The notes: a model not told the origin generated them from the letters alone. Counted from the stretch's first letter, positions 8,881 through 18,303 are shown. The stretch: DNA of 64,000 bases from Paenibacillus sp. BIC5C1 (GCF_032399705.1 NZ_CP135922.1:3162001-3226000), one strand, 5' to 3'. Made by a program: numbers and translations.

Positions 8881-10980
8881 ATGAGCGTGAGGACAGCAAC
8901 AAAAAGAAATACTTTAGCTGCTGTGACTCTCATGCTGACGATACTTGCCCCAATGTCTGCAATGGCCGCACCGACTGCCATGAATAACAACAGCAACCTG
9001 ACGTATGAGACAACGAAGAAAACCGTAATCGAAAAAGCCAAATTACTGACTGAGACGTACGGTACGACGAGTCTGCAATATGCGCTCATTGATGGTGGAG
9101 AGATTGTGGTGTCTGGTCATACGGGCAAGAACGATATAAAAGACAAGGTACCTCTTACTTCAAACACGATCTATGGCATTGGTTCAAGCAGTAAAATGAT
9201 GCTTACAGCCGCTGTAATGAAACTGGTTGACGAAGGCAAGATTGATTTGGATGTGCCTGTTGTGAACTATATGCCTGATTTTACAATGAAAGATAACCGA
9301 TACAAACAGATTACACCGCGCATGCTGTTAAATCATTCCTCTGGTCTTCTGGGCACCTCAACCAGCAATGCCACATTGTACGGAGATAATGACACGTATT
9401 CACATGATACGTTGCTCGATCAATTGGCGAATCAAAACCTGAAAGCAGATCCCGGCGCATACTCCGTCTACAGCAACGATGGCTTTTCGTTAGCCGAGAT
9501 TTTGGTTGAAAGAGTGAGCGGCCTAAATTATACCGCATTTATACACAAGTATTTTACGGAGCCTTTGGATATGAACCATACCAAAACACCACAGGATGTG
9601 GTTAATCCGGCAGAAATGGCGGGAATCTATTCCCCTTTTTATAAGGGACAACTTCCAAAAGAGAATTATAATATCCTCGGTACTGGAGGTCTGTATTCCA
9701 CCGCTGAAGATCTGGTCAAATTTTCACGAATCTTCACGGGAGAAGTTAAGGGTATTCTTTCAAATAAGTCTGTAAAAGCTATGGCACAAGAAGAGTATAA
9801 AAGAGGCATGTGGCCTAAGGATAGCGATACGCTGATGTCTTACGGGTTAGGATGGGATAGTGTGAACTTGTTCCCATTCAACGAATACGGTATTCAGGCT
9901 GTTATGAAAGGAGGAGATACGTTATCTTATCATTCTTCACTCGTGGTACTTCCGGAATACAACATGGCTGCAGCCGTTATCTCTTCAGGCGGGTCAAGCT
10001 TAACCAATCAATTCATTGCGAGTGATTTATTACTCAGCGCACTTGAAGAAAAGGACATTATTAAAGAACGGAAGCCGGAAAAATCATTTGGCGTACCTGT
10101 GAAGGCAAATATGCCTAAAGGAATATCCAAGTATGAAGGTATCTATAGTGGTAATAATTCAGTTACGAAGATCAAAATAAATACGGCTGGACAAATGACG
10201 CTCTCCTCACTCACAGCTCCAAGTAATCCGGTACAAGAATACACCTATACATCAGAGGGTACTTTTGTGAATGATGATGGTACAGAAAAGTTGAAATTCG
10301 TTGTGGAGAAAAATGGGAATACCTACCTGTGGTCTCGATCTTATATATCCGTTCCAGGGCTCGGACAGGTGGCTCTCTCGGAATATAATGCGGAGAAGCT
10401 TAAAGCCAATACATTACCCAAGGAGATTAACGCCGCATGGGCAAAGCGCGATGGTAAAAAATATTATCTGGTGAATGAGAAATACACATCCATGCTCTAT
10501 CTTAATGCTACATCGATCCTGCCTATTCAGTTGAATAAAGAGAATCCAGGGTATATGTCCAATAATAAGATTATTGGAGCAGGCGAAGCAGCCAATCGAT
10601 TGCAGATTCCAGGTTCTGCTGGACGTGATACGATGGACATTCATTTCTCCAAAAAGAACGGAGGAGAGTATCTTACATTTTCAGGTTATGTATACGCCAG
10701 TGAGGAAATGGTGAAACCCATCTATTCGGGTAAACGATCCGCAACAACCATTCAAGCAGATGGATATGCCAAATGGTTTTCGGTACCAGCTACTGCGAAA
10801 GGAAAAGTCATGACAGTGAAGTTGCCTGCAAATGGAGCTTTTGCTGTCTATGATCAGAACGGAATTTGTATTAATCACAGCGTGGTCAGCGGTAAGAATG
10901 TTGTGGTTTTACCCGAAAACGGTCGTATTGTATTTGCAGGTGAGGCTGGTTCACAGTTTCAAATTTCATTAAAAAAGTAA
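8881..10980 (+). CDS. Secreted class C beta-lactamase-like serine hydrolase, paralogue 2
   Basis: A 699-residue exported protein homologous along its whole length to 4149-6239 and 12072-14171. The signal peptide ends near AMAAP (about 30), SxxK is S102-S-S-K105, a YSN motif follows in [10 protein letters not shown], and KGG is present. The start is uncertain. ATG 8881 gives the paralogue length but a poorly placed ribosome site; GTG 8851 has AGGAG 11 nt upstream; ATG 8824 has AAGGTGG 7 nt upstream. All three are in frame. It lies behind the third triple-repeat promoter and runs into the hydrolase gene 57 bp downstream with no terminator between them. Substrate unknown. Confidence 0.9.
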   Translation: MSVRTATKRNTLAAVTLMLTILAPMSAMAAPTAMNNNSNLTYETTKKTVIEKAKLLTETYGTTSLQYALIDGGEIVVSGHTGKNDIKDKVPLTSNTIYGIGSSSKMMLTAAVMKLVDEGKIDLDVPVVNYMPDFTMKDNRYKQITPRMLLNHSSGLLGTSTSNATLYGDNDTYSHDTLLDQLANQNLKADPGAYSVYSNDGFSLAEILVERVSGLNYTAFIHKYFTEPLDMNHTKTPQDVVNPAEMAGIYSPFYKGQLPKENYNILGTGGLYSTAEDLVKFSRIFTGEVKGILSNKSVKAMAQEEYKRGMWPKDSDTLMSYGLGWDSVNLFPFNEYGIQAVMKGGDTLSYHSSLVVLPEYNMAAAVISSGGSSLTNQFIASDLLLSALEEKDIIKERKPEKSFGVPVKANMPKGISKYEGIYSGNNSVTKIKINTAGQMTLSSLTAPSNPVQEYTYTSEGTFVNDDGTEKLKFVVEKNGNTYLWSRSYISVPGLGQVALSEYNAEKLKANTLPKEINAAWAKRDGKKYYLVNEKYTSMLYLNATSILPIQLNKENPGYMSNNKIIGAGEAANRLQIPGSAGRDTMDIHFSKKNGGEYLTFSGYVYASEEMVKPIYSGKRSATTIQADGYAKWFSVPATAKGKVMTVKLPANGAFAVYDQNGICINHSVVSGKNVVVLPENGRIVFAGEAGSQFQISLKK

Positions 10981-11037
10981 AAGGAATAGAGTTTCAAACG
11001 GCTGTACCATAAACGAACTCAACAGGAGAGAAACATC

Positions 11038-11979
11038 ATGATGAAAAAAATATTAATCATTTTGCTCAAAATATTTGGTGCGATCGTTATCGCTTTTGCA
11101 TTATTTATTGCGACTGTCTTTATTGTTAATGCAGTTAGCAACAAATCGGAGGAAGGGAAAATAAAACCTTATGGCCAGTTTGTAGCGGTTGACGGCAAAA
11201 ACATGAATGTATTGATTCAAGGAAAAGGCAAAGAAACGGTGGTACTGCTTCCTGGATATGGAACACCCGCCCCAGCCCTTGATTTCAAACCGCTTATCGA
11301 TGAGCTATCTCCATTTTACAAAATCGTTGTCATTGAACCTTTCGGTTATGGATTAAGTGACATTACTGAAAAAGAGCGTACTACTGAAAATATGGTTAAT
11401 GAAATTCATGAAGCGTTACAGCAACTTGGTATTGATCGTTACACGCTCATGGCTCACTCCATTTCAGGGATATACGGCCTGGATTATGTGAACAAATATC
11501 CAAACGAAGTAACTTCCTTTGTCGGCATTGAGAGCAGTGTCCCAACGCAGGGAGGTAACGATGATCCATTTCCAACTGAAACGTATAAACTGCTTAAAAA
11601 ATCAGGATTCTACCGTTTGTTAATGAAACTGGCCCCTGATCAACTGATTGAACCCGATGTTGATGATGAAACCAGAGAGCAAATTAGAATACTTTCACTC
11701 AAAAATACGTTTAATCCGAACAACCTGAATGAAGGCGAAAATTTTGGTCCTAATTTCAAAGCAACTGAGAACTTGTCCTTCCCTAAAGATCTTCCTGTAA
11801 TTTTCTTCTTACAAGCAAATGATACCGAAACGGAAGGCTGGATACCCTTGCATGAAGAGCAAATCAAAGATTCTGTGCATGGAAAAGTGATGATATTTGA
11901 GGGAGAACATTATTTGCACCACACCCGATCCAAAGAAATAACCGAAAACTTCAGAAAGTTCATGAATGAAATAAAATAA
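11038..11979 (+). CDS. Membrane-anchored alpha/beta hydrolase, paralogue 3
   Basis: A 313-residue relative of the hydrolases at 429 and 1540. It lacks their first 15 or so charged residues, so the membrane segment is at about 5-31. The oxyanion loop is LLPGYGTPAPALDF. The nucleophile elbow is AHSISG with Ser131: the first position, Gly in the two paralogues, is Ala here, still a small residue and compatible with catalysis. A His in GEHYLHH completes the likely catalytic set. CAGGAG precedes ATG 11038; ATG 11041 is equally possible. It is probably cotranscribed with the serine hydrolase upstream, which pairs the two families in one operon. Confidence 0.9.
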   Translation: MMKKILIILLKIFGAIVIAFALFIATVFIVNAVSNKSEEGKIKPYGQFVAVDGKNMNVLIQGKGKETVVLLPGYGTPAPALDFKPLIDELSPFYKIVVIEPFGYGLSDITEKERTTENMVNEIHEALQQLGIDRYTLMAHSISGIYGLDYVNKYPNEVTSFVGIESSVPTQGGNDDPFPTETYKLLKKSGFYRLLMKLAPDQLIEPDVDDETREQIRILSLKNTFNPNNLNEGENFGPNFKATENLSFPKDLPVIFFLQANDTETEGWIPLHEEQIKDSVHGKVMIFEGEHYLHHTRSKEITENFRKFMNEIK

Positions 11980-12018
11980 GCGTAGTACCTTTCAGAATTG
12001 ATTTCAGAAAGAACGAAA

Positions 12019-12059
12019 CGCCCGTTCCCCATAAGAACACCGGGGAACGGGCGTATTTT
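12019..12059. terminator. Bidirectional terminator between convergent genes
   Basis: A perfect 12-bp stem (12019-12030 against 12042-12053) lies between the hydrolase on the plus strand and the serine hydrolase on the minus strand. Moderately T-rich tracts flank both sides. Confidence 0.85.
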
Positions 12060-12071
12060 CCATACTCATTA

Positions 12072-14171
12072 CTATTGATTTGTTAACGAAATTTCGAACC
12101 TTGAACCAGCTTCACCAGCAAATACAATCGTACCATTTTCAGGCAATTTAACTTCATTCTCGCCACTAACCACGGTATGGTTCGTACTGATACCTGTCTG
12201 GTCATATACAGTGAAAGCGCCTTTCGAAGGTATCTTCACTGTCATCACTTTACCTGCGGCGGATGACGGTATCGAGTACCATGTCGCATAACCATTTGTT
12301 TGAATCGTTGTCTTCGATTGTTTCCCTGAATAGAGTGGTCTCACAAGTTCTTGACTGACGTAGACCTTTCCTCCTGCTGAAACGTATTCCACGCCGTCTT
12401 TCTCAAAGAACTTATACTCCATCGTATCGCGCCCAGCCAAGCCTGGAATTTGCAGTTGGTTCACAGCCGAATTTGCATCAATAATTTTATTGGTATACAC
12501 ATACCCTGGTGCTTCATCGAACATATGAATAGGGATGATCGGCGTTGCACTGTCATATACCGTTGAGGTGTATTTTTCATTCACCAGGTAATAAATGTTG
12601 CCTTCGCGCTTCTGCCAAGCGGCTGTTACATCTTCGGGCAATATATTGGTTTCAAGCTTTTCTGCCTTGTATTCCGAGGAGGCGATCTGTCCAAGCCCTG
12701 GCATCGACTGATACGAACGGGACCACAAGTATGTATTCCCGTTATCCCCTTGGGCGAATTTCAACTTTTCTGTACCTTGCTCGTTCACGAAAGAACCATC
12801 TGCGGTATACATATACTTTTGTTCCGTACTGTTCGGCGACAATAGCAGAGACATCGTCAATTGCCCTTCATCATTCACTTCCAACTTCAATAACGAGCTG
12901 CCAACAGCCCCATAAATGCCAGCATACTGCGTTAGTTCCTTCGGCATGGTTGTTTTTACAGGTACGCCAAATGATTTTTCCGGCTTCCGTTCTTTAATAA
13001 TATCTTTTTCCTCAAGCGCGCTAAGCAACATTTCGCTCGCAATCAATTGGTCGGTTGTGCTTGACCCACCTGAAGAGGTAACGGCTGCAGCCATATTGTA
13101 TTCCGGAAGCATAATTAATGACGAATGATAGGCAATTGTATTCCCGCCTTTGGTAACTGCCTTGATGCCGTATTCGCTAAATGGGAACAAGTCTACACTA
13201 TCCCAACCTAACCCGTACGAAATCGATGAATCGCTGTCCTCTGGCCACACGCCTTTTTTGTACTCTTCCTGCGTCATGGCTTTTGCCGACTCACTGGAAA
13301 GAATACCTTTAACCTCTCCCGTAAAGATTTGCGAAAATTTGACGAGGTCTTCGGCAGTAGAGTAAATGCCTCCAGAGCCAATCATGTTCGTTTTCTCTAG
13401 TGGAAGTTGTTCCTTATTCAGCTGCGAATAAGTTACTGCCATTTGGTCGGGGTCAACCAGATCCTGTGGCGTTTTGGTGTGGCTCATGCCCAAGGGTTCC
13501 GTGAAATTCTGTTGGATGAAACGGCTAAAGCTTATTCCACTAACCTTTTCGACCAGAATTTCAGCTAAAGTAAAGCTGTCGTTACTATACACCGAGTAGG
13601 CTCCCGGATCTGCCTTCAAATTTTGATCGGCCAATTGATCCAAAAATGTATCATGTGCATAGGTATCATTGTCTCCATACAGAATGGCACTACCGCTTGA
13701 AGTCCCGAGAATCCCAGATGAATGATTCAGCAACATACGAGGTGTAATTTGTGTGTAACGGTTGTCCTTCATCTTAAAATCCGGGATATAGGTCACAACC
13801 GGCACATTCAGATCAATCTTGCCTTCATCAACCAGCTTCATCACAGCGGCGGTAAGCACCATTTTACTGGTTGAACCGATGCCATACATTGTAATAGAAG
13901 AAAGGGGGATACGGTTCTCTGGGTCGTTTTTGCCTACTTGTCCGGAGATTACGATCTCTCCCTCATCCATGAGTGCGTACTGCACACTTGTTGTACCATA
14001 TGTTTCGGTAAGGAGCTTGGCCTTCTCCATCACTGCTTTTTGGGTCATATCATACTTAAGGTTCTTACTGTTACTGGTTGCCGGTGCGGCGAGAACAGTC
14101 ATTGGGGCTAACATGGTTAACACCAGGGTTACGGCGGTTATTGAAGTTCGTTTTTTCAGTGTCAATCTCAT
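12072..14171 (-). CDS. Secreted class C beta-lactamase-like serine hydrolase, paralogue 3
   Basis: A 699-residue exported protein on the minus strand, homologous to 4149-6239 and 8881-10980. The signal peptide ends near VLAAP (about 29). SxxK is S100-T-S-K103, YxN occurs as YSN in [10 protein letters not shown], and KGG is present as TKGGNT. The leader CAGGAGAAGATGAG matches that of the hydrolase at 1540, so the promoter and leader probably moved with the gene during duplication and inversion. A weaker two-repeat version of the regulatory site lies upstream. It is convergent to the hydrolase at 11038. Confidence 0.92.
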   Translation of the reverse strand: MRLTLKKRTSITAVTLVLTMLAPMTVLAAPATSNSKNLKYDMTQKAVMEKAKLLTETYGTTSVQYALMDEGEIVISGQVGKNDPENRIPLSSITMYGIGSTSKMVLTAAVMKLVDEGKIDLNVPVVTYIPDFKMKDNRYTQITPRMLLNHSSGILGTSSGSAILYGDNDTYAHDTFLDQLADQNLKADPGAYSVYSNDSFTLAEILVEKVSGISFSRFIQQNFTEPLGMSHTKTPQDLVDPDQMAVTYSQLNKEQLPLEKTNMIGSGGIYSTAEDLVKFSQIFTGEVKGILSSESAKAMTQEEYKKGVWPEDSDSSISYGLGWDSVDLFPFSEYGIKAVTKGGNTIAYHSSLIMLPEYNMAAAVTSSGGSSTTDQLIASEMLLSALEEKDIIKERKPEKSFGVPVKTTMPKELTQYAGIYGAVGSSLLKLEVNDEGQLTMSLLLSPNSTEQKYMYTADGSFVNEQGTEKLKFAQGDNGNTYLWSRSYQSMPGLGQIASSEYKAEKLETNILPEDVTAAWQKREGNIYYLVNEKYTSTVYDSATPIIPIHMFDEAPGYVYTNKIIDANSAVNQLQIPGLAGRDTMEYKFFEKDGVEYVSAGGKVYVSQELVRPLYSGKQSKTTIQTNGYATWYSIPSSAAGKVMTVKIPSKGAFTVYDQTGISTNHTVVSGENEVKLPENGTIVFAGEAGSRFEISLTNQ

Positions 14172-14238
14172 CTTCTCCTGTCTTGTCTGTAAATTGGGGA
14201 TCTCTGTGGTGGTACGTAAGTTAGTGTACTCTAGGGCG

Positions 14239-14255
14239 GTGAACTGAATATGAAT
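14239..14255 (-). promoter_or_regulatory. Degenerate GTTCAT repeat pair upstream of the minus-strand serine hydrolase
   Basis: On the minus strand ATTCAT (14255-14250) and GTTCAC (14244-14239) are 11 bp apart, with the same internal TATTCA as copy 2. The third repeat and a good -10 box at the expected place are not evident, so response may be weak or lost. Confidence 0.45.
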
Positions 14256-14284
14256 TAACCCAGAATAAAATGGAAAAATACGGG

Positions 14285-14347
14285 TTGACAGAAAATTCCT
14301 TTACGTATACAATCGTATACATAAACAATTTGTATACAAATGTATAC
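14285..14347 (+). promoter_or_regulatory. Consensus promoter overlapped by four GTATAC operator elements
   Basis: TTGACA at 14285-14290 and TACAAT at 14308-14313 are 17 bp apart, a near-perfect SigA promoter. GTATAC occurs at 14305, 14315, 14332 and 14342, giving two pairs with 10-bp spacing in a near-symmetrical array. The first element overlaps the -10 box, so the array looks like a repressor-binding site. The cognate repressor is not evident. Confidence 0.75.
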
Positions 14348-14368
14348 GAAAATGGAGGTGCTTTACAA

Positions 14369-14737
14369 ATGAGAGAAAGACATATAAATGTGAACGAACA
14401 ACCGGATCGCCATGAAGAGCGGTCCAGACGTGGTCGTGGTGAAGATGAGCAACAAGGTGAACGTTCAAGACGTGGGAGAGGGCATGGAGAGCATCACGGA
14501 AAACGGGGTAATGGGGCACAAACGTTTCGTCGTGGAAGAATTCTAGTCTTTTTGGAACAAATGCAGAATCGAAGAGCTACGTTGGCCAGACAGCTTGGTC
14601 AGGAGGAGTTCCGTAATATTCATCAGATGATAAGTGGTGAGCTGAAAGCCATTGATCAGGTCATTGATGAATACATCCAACTTTTTGAATTACAAAATGA
14701 AGAAGAAAGCCCTAATCAGGATCTGGAGAGTGAATAA
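14369..14737 (+). CDS. Small Arg/Gly-rich protein encoded with ABC exporter, unrecognised
   Basis: A 122-residue protein. ATG 14369 is chosen because GGAGGTG stands 9 nt upstream; a longer in-frame reading from 14270 would run through the promoter and operators. The N-terminal half is very basic, with two copies of ERSRRGRG (17-24 and 31-38) and His/Arg/Gly stretches. The C-terminal half (about 57-115) is predicted helical and possibly coiled coil. No signal peptide or membrane segment is seen. It ends 2 bp before the ABC exporter gene. It could be a nucleic-acid-binding or regulatory partner, but I do not recognise a family. Confidence 0.75.
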   Translation: MRERHINVNEQPDRHEERSRRGRGEDEQQGERSRRGRGHGEHHGKRGNGAQTFRRGRILVFLEQMQNRRATLARQLGQEEFRNIHQMISGELKAIDQVIDEYIQLFELQNEEESPNQDLESE

Positions 14738-14739
14738 GA

Positions 14740-16458
14740 ATGATTCGTCGTTTTTTCTCGTATTATCGTCCTTACAAAAAACTATTTTTAATTGATTTTG
14801 GTTGTGCAGTACTAGCTGGTTTACTAGAGCTGGCATTTCCACTTGCTGTAAGCAAATTCATTAATGAGTTGCTGCCAGGTCAAGATTGGCCACTCATTAT
14901 CCTCGCATGTGTTGTATTGCTGTCGATCTATGCGCTGAATACCGTCTTGAATTATGTCGTGACCTACTGGGGACATATGCTTGGCATTAACATTGAGACC
15001 AACATGCGCTCGAAGATGTTTGCTCATTTGCAAAAGCTATCCTTTCGGTTTTTCGATAATCGTAAAACGGGTCATCTGATCGGTCATCTTACGAATGACC
15101 TTAACGATATTGGCGAGGTGGCTCACCATGGACCAGAGGATGTTTTCATCGCGATTATGACTCTAATTGGATCTTTCTGGCTTATGGCGAACATTAATTT
15201 AGAGCTTGCACTGATCACCTTTGTCATTATTCCTATCATGGCCTGGGTCATTATCGTATTTGGCGGGCGCATGACGAAGACCTATCGGCGCCTCTTCGGA
15301 GATGTGGGGAATTTCAATTCCCGTATCGAAGACAACGTAGGCGGCATTCGTGTCGTACAATCGTTCGCTAACGAAGAACATGAGAAAAAACTTTTTTCCG
15401 TAGACAACGAGAACTTCCGCAAAACAAAGCTGCTTGCCTATAAAACGATGGCGAAGAGTATATCGGTCAGCTACATGATGATGCGTCTCGTTACCGTGTT
15501 CGTTATGATCAGTGGTGCCTGGTTCTTTATCGATGGCAGAATTGATATGGGTGATTTCATGGCATTCCTGCTGTTATCCAACATCTTCTTCCGTCCGATT
15601 GAAAAAATTAACGCCGTAATCGAAAGTTATCCTAAGGGTATTGCAGGATTCAAGCGTTACCTGGAAATCATTGATACCGAACCCGAAATTGCCGATGCGA
15701 AAAATGCGGTTGAGCTAAAAAGCGTCCGTGGAGATATTCGCTTCGAAAATGTCTCGTTCGGTTATGAGGAAAATCGACGTATTCTGAATAATATCAGTTT
15801 GTCTATCAATCCAGGCGAAACCGTTGCATTTGTGGGTCCTTCCGGTGCAGGTAAAACGACCATCTGCAGTCTTCTTCCGCGATTCTATGAAGTAGAGGAA
15901 GGTCGAATCACCGTTGATGGAGTTGATATTCGTGAGGTTCAGCTGGAATCCTTGCGTAGACATATCGGTATTGTTCAACAAGATGTATTTCTCTTCTCAG
16001 GCACAATTAAGGAGAATATCGCTTATGGCGATTTAACGGCAACAGACGAACAAATCTGGGATGCGGCCCGTCGTGCCTCTTTGGAAGAGTTGCTTCTTAC
16101 TTTGCCAGAAGGGATCGATACCATTATTGGTGAACGTGGTGTCAAACTGTCCGGAGGTCAAAAACAGCGTTTGTCCATTGCTCGTATGTTCCTGAAAAAT
16201 CCACCGATTCTCATCTTGGACGAAGCAACGTCCGCTCTGGATACCGAAACTGAAGCATTAATCCAGAAGTCCTTGGCGGAACTGTCAGTGGGTAGAACAA
16301 CACTTGTTATTGCACATCGACTGACAACCATCAAGAATGCAGATCGCATCCTTGTAGTCAATGCTGATGGCATCGCAGAGCAGGGGAACCATGAGGAACT
16401 GGTCGCTGCCGGAGGCATATACAGCAGACTTCACCAGGTGCAATACAGACATTCTTAA
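14740..16458 (+). CDS. ABC transporter, fused permease and ATPase, exporter type
   Basis: A 572-residue half-transporter of the MsbA/LmrA type. Six membrane helices fill about 1-300. The nucleotide-binding domain has Walker A GPSGAGKTT (from 366), the signature LSGGQKQR (from 470), Walker B ILILDEATSALD (Asp494-Glu495) and the H-loop in AHRLTT. It should act as a homodimer or with another half to export lipids, peptides or drugs. The start is 2 bp after the stop of the small Arg/Gly-rich gene, so both are expressed from the GTATAC-controlled promoter. Operator control of an exporter suggests induction by its substrate. Confidence 0.95.
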   Translation: MIRRFFSYYRPYKKLFLIDFGCAVLAGLLELAFPLAVSKFINELLPGQDWPLIILACVVLLSIYALNTVLNYVVTYWGHMLGINIETNMRSKMFAHLQKLSFRFFDNRKTGHLIGHLTNDLNDIGEVAHHGPEDVFIAIMTLIGSFWLMANINLELALITFVIIPIMAWVIIVFGGRMTKTYRRLFGDVGNFNSRIEDNVGGIRVVQSFANEEHEKKLFSVDNENFRKTKLLAYKTMAKSISVSYMMMRLVTVFVMISGAWFFIDGRIDMGDFMAFLLLSNIFFRPIEKINAVIESYPKGIAGFKRYLEIIDTEPEIADAKNAVELKSVRGDIRFENVSFGYEENRRILNNISLSINPGETVAFVGPSGAGKTTICSLLPRFYEVEEGRITVDGVDIREVQLESLRRHIGIVQQDVFLFSGTIKENIAYGDLTATDEQIWDAARRASLEELLLTLPEGIDTIIGERGVKLSGGQKQRLSIARMFLKNPPILILDEATSALDTETEALIQKSLAELSVGRTTLVIAHRLTTIKNADRILVVNADGIAEQGNHEELVAAGGIYSRLHQVQYRHS

Positions 16459-16464
16459 TAGCCA

Positions 16465-16503
16465 AAAAACAAACCGTGCATTTGCGCGGTTTGTTTTTTT
16501 TGT
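16465..16503 (+). terminator. Intrinsic terminator after ABC exporter
   Basis: AAACAAACCG pairs with CGGTTTGTTT across a short loop, followed by a long T tract. Confidence 0.9.
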
Positions 16504-16554
16504 TTTTCAATAAAATGGGATTCATTTAAAGTATAAAGTTCATTGATATTATAT

Positions 16555-16607
16555 TGTTGACAACGTCCACTAAACTGATTAATATTATGTTGACAATGTC
16601 CACTAAA
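16555..16607 (+). promoter_or_regulatory. MarR promoter with 33-bp-spaced direct repeat
   Basis: A 20-bp element of the form TGTTGACAAYGTCCACTAAA occurs at 16555-16574 and 16588-16607 with one mismatch. The first copy contains TTGACA (16557-16562), and TAATAT follows at 16580 with a 17-bp spacer, so promoter and repeat overlap. Spacing of 33 bp puts both copies on one DNA face. This fits autoregulation by the downstream MarR protein. Confidence 0.7.
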
Positions 16608-16648
16608 AGGGAGGGTTTGACATCGACTCTCAGCAAATAAATGCAGAT

Positions 16649-17083
16649 ATGTTGACTGAAATGCGGCGTTTCAACCGTTTTTATACCAATATACTCGGTG
16701 TACTTGATAAACATATCCTGGGCACGGGATACTCCTTCGCCGAAGCAAGGGTCATTATTGAAATTGGCATTCAAGGGGAGAGCATTGCGAACAATCTGGT
16801 GGATACACTGACCATTGATCGCAGTTACATGAGCCGAATTGTAAGTAAACTGACCAGAGAGGGACTGCTGATGAAAGTGGATTCTGCTGCTGACAGCCGG
16901 GTGAGTTTGATTCGCCTGACTGCGAAAGGGCAGGAGCTTTACGGTGAGTTGAATGAACGTTCAGATCAGCAGATTGTGAAGTTAATGCAAGGTTTGGATG
17001 AGGAAGAGATCAGAGAAGTTTACGCTTCAATGATGAATATTCAGGATAAGTTGAACAAAAGAGCAGGAGAGACAAGACGATGA
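16649..17083 (+). CDS. MarR-family transcriptional regulator
   Basis: A 144-residue winged-helix regulator. The central pattern IDRSYMSRIVSKLTREGLL followed by the wing with DSRVSLIRLTAKG is typical of MarR. ATG 16649 is the first in-frame start, yet the only good ribosome site, GGGAGG, is about 35 nt upstream. The frame stays open upstream and reads DIDSQQINAD, which looks like real MarR N-terminal sequence but has no start codon in frame. A one-base loss near 16619 would explain this. Its stop overlaps the start of the aldolase gene (ATGA). Confidence 0.9.
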   Translation: MLTEMRRFNRFYTNILGVLDKHILGTGYSFAEARVIIEIGIQGESIANNLVDTLTIDRSYMSRIVSKLTREGLLMKVDSAADSRVSLIRLTAKGQELYGELNERSDQQIVKLMQGLDEEEIREVYASMMNIQDKLNKRAGETRR

Positions 17084-18138
17084 TACGATTCGAATGTGAT
17101 TACAACGAAGGTGCGCATGAGCGCATTTTGCAAAGACTGATTTCAACGAATATGGAACAAACGAGCGGTTACGGTAAAGATGCCCATTGTGATCGGGCGA
17201 GAAGTCTTATTCGACAAGCTTGTAAAAATGAACAGGCGGATGTGCATTTTTTGGTTGGTGGTACACAGACAAATACAACGGTTATTGCCTCCATTTTACG
17301 TCCATACCAAGGCGTGATTGCAGCGATTTCGGGCCACATCGCGGTCCATGAGACAGGAGCGATTGAAGCCACAGGTCACAAAGTGATCACGGTACCAAGC
17401 GAAGATGGGAAGATCACTTCAGATCAGGTCAAAGCCGTCTATGATGCCCATTGGAATGATGCAGCACCTGAACATTGTGTCCAGCCCGGAATGGTTTACA
17501 TATCCCAGCCTACTGAGAACGGTACGATGTACAGTAAGGCAGAGCTGCAAGCATTATTTGATGTGAGCCAACAGTGTGGTCTCCCGTTCTTTATTGATGG
17601 GGCGCGTCTTGGTTATGCTCTTGCTTCCCGGAATTGTGATATGACTCTCGCTGATCTCGCCCGTCTATGTGATGTATTCTATATTGGCGGAACCAAGATC
17701 GGAGCATTGATGGGAGAAGCGGTAGTCATCCTGAATGACAAGCTCAAGCCAGATTTTCGTTATATGATCAAACAAAAAGGCGGCCTGCTTGCCAAAGGCA
17801 GATTGCTGGGGATTCAATTTGAAACGCTGTTTGAAGATGGTCTGTATCTTGAAATTTCCCAGCATGCGGTGGACATGGCTATGTTGATTCATGATTCACT
17901 TGCGGAGCAAGGTATTACTTTCCTATATGACTCGCCAACCAATCAGCAATTCCCGATTCTGCCAGATGACCTGCTTCAGGATTTACAAAACCGTTACTCG
18001 TTCACATTCTGGGAAAAGGTGTCCGATTCACACAGCGTCGTTCGTTTTTGTACCAGTTGGGCAACCCAGCGGGAAAATGTGGACTCACTGATTCGTGATA
18101 TTTCCCAGGCTTTGAACAAATTGAAAGCTTGTGTGTAA
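17080..18138 (+). CDS. Threonine aldolase-family PLP enzyme (beta-eliminating lyase fold)
   Basis: A 352-residue fold-type I PLP enzyme of the low-specificity L-threonine aldolase family (PF01212). Features include HFLVGGTQTN, the IDGARLGYAL segment with the PLP-contacting Asp, and the Schiff-base lysine Lys206 in YIGGTKIGALMG. It would split L-threonine or related beta-hydroxy amino acids into glycine and an aldehyde. It overlaps the MarR gene by four bases, so the regulator probably controls this operon. Length is normal for the family. Confidence 0.92.
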   Translation: MIRFECDYNEGAHERILQRLISTNMEQTSGYGKDAHCDRARSLIRQACKNEQADVHFLVGGTQTNTTVIASILRPYQGVIAAISGHIAVHETGAIEATGHKVITVPSEDGKITSDQVKAVYDAHWNDAAPEHCVQPGMVYISQPTENGTMYSKAELQALFDVSQQCGLPFFIDGARLGYALASRNCDMTLADLARLCDVFYIGGTKIGALMGEAVVILNDKLKPDFRYMIKQKGGLLAKGRLLGIQFETLFEDGLYLEISQHAVDMAMLIHDSLAEQGITFLYDSPTNQQFPILPDDLLQDLQNRYSFTFWEKVSDSHSVVRFCTSWATQRENVDSLIRDISQALNKLKACV

Positions 18139-18303
18139 TCATTAATTTCTAAAGGTTAGTTTATATGGGGGAGTAATCCGCCAATCAGGACCACCCGTCC
18201 AACGGGTGGTTTGCTCTTGGGGTATAACCCCCTGTTGCCAAACTGCGCCTAAAGACGCTAGCCTGACAGCAGGGCCGTTCAGGCTCATTGTTATTTGTCT
18301 CTT

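Noticed and set aside
4149..14171. True beta-lactamase resistance genes
   Set aside because: SxxK and YxN motifs show only the class C/penicillin-binding fold; proteins are 700 residues long with extra domains, so resistance cannot be claimed.
12545..14247. Plus-strand frames opposite the third serine hydrolase
   Set aside because: They are shadows of the minus-strand gene, with no ribosome sites or family features.
14270..14368. In-frame extension of the Arg/Gly-rich protein to 155 residues
   Set aside because: It would be translated through the promoter and GTATAC array, and the GGAGGTG site fits ATG 14369.
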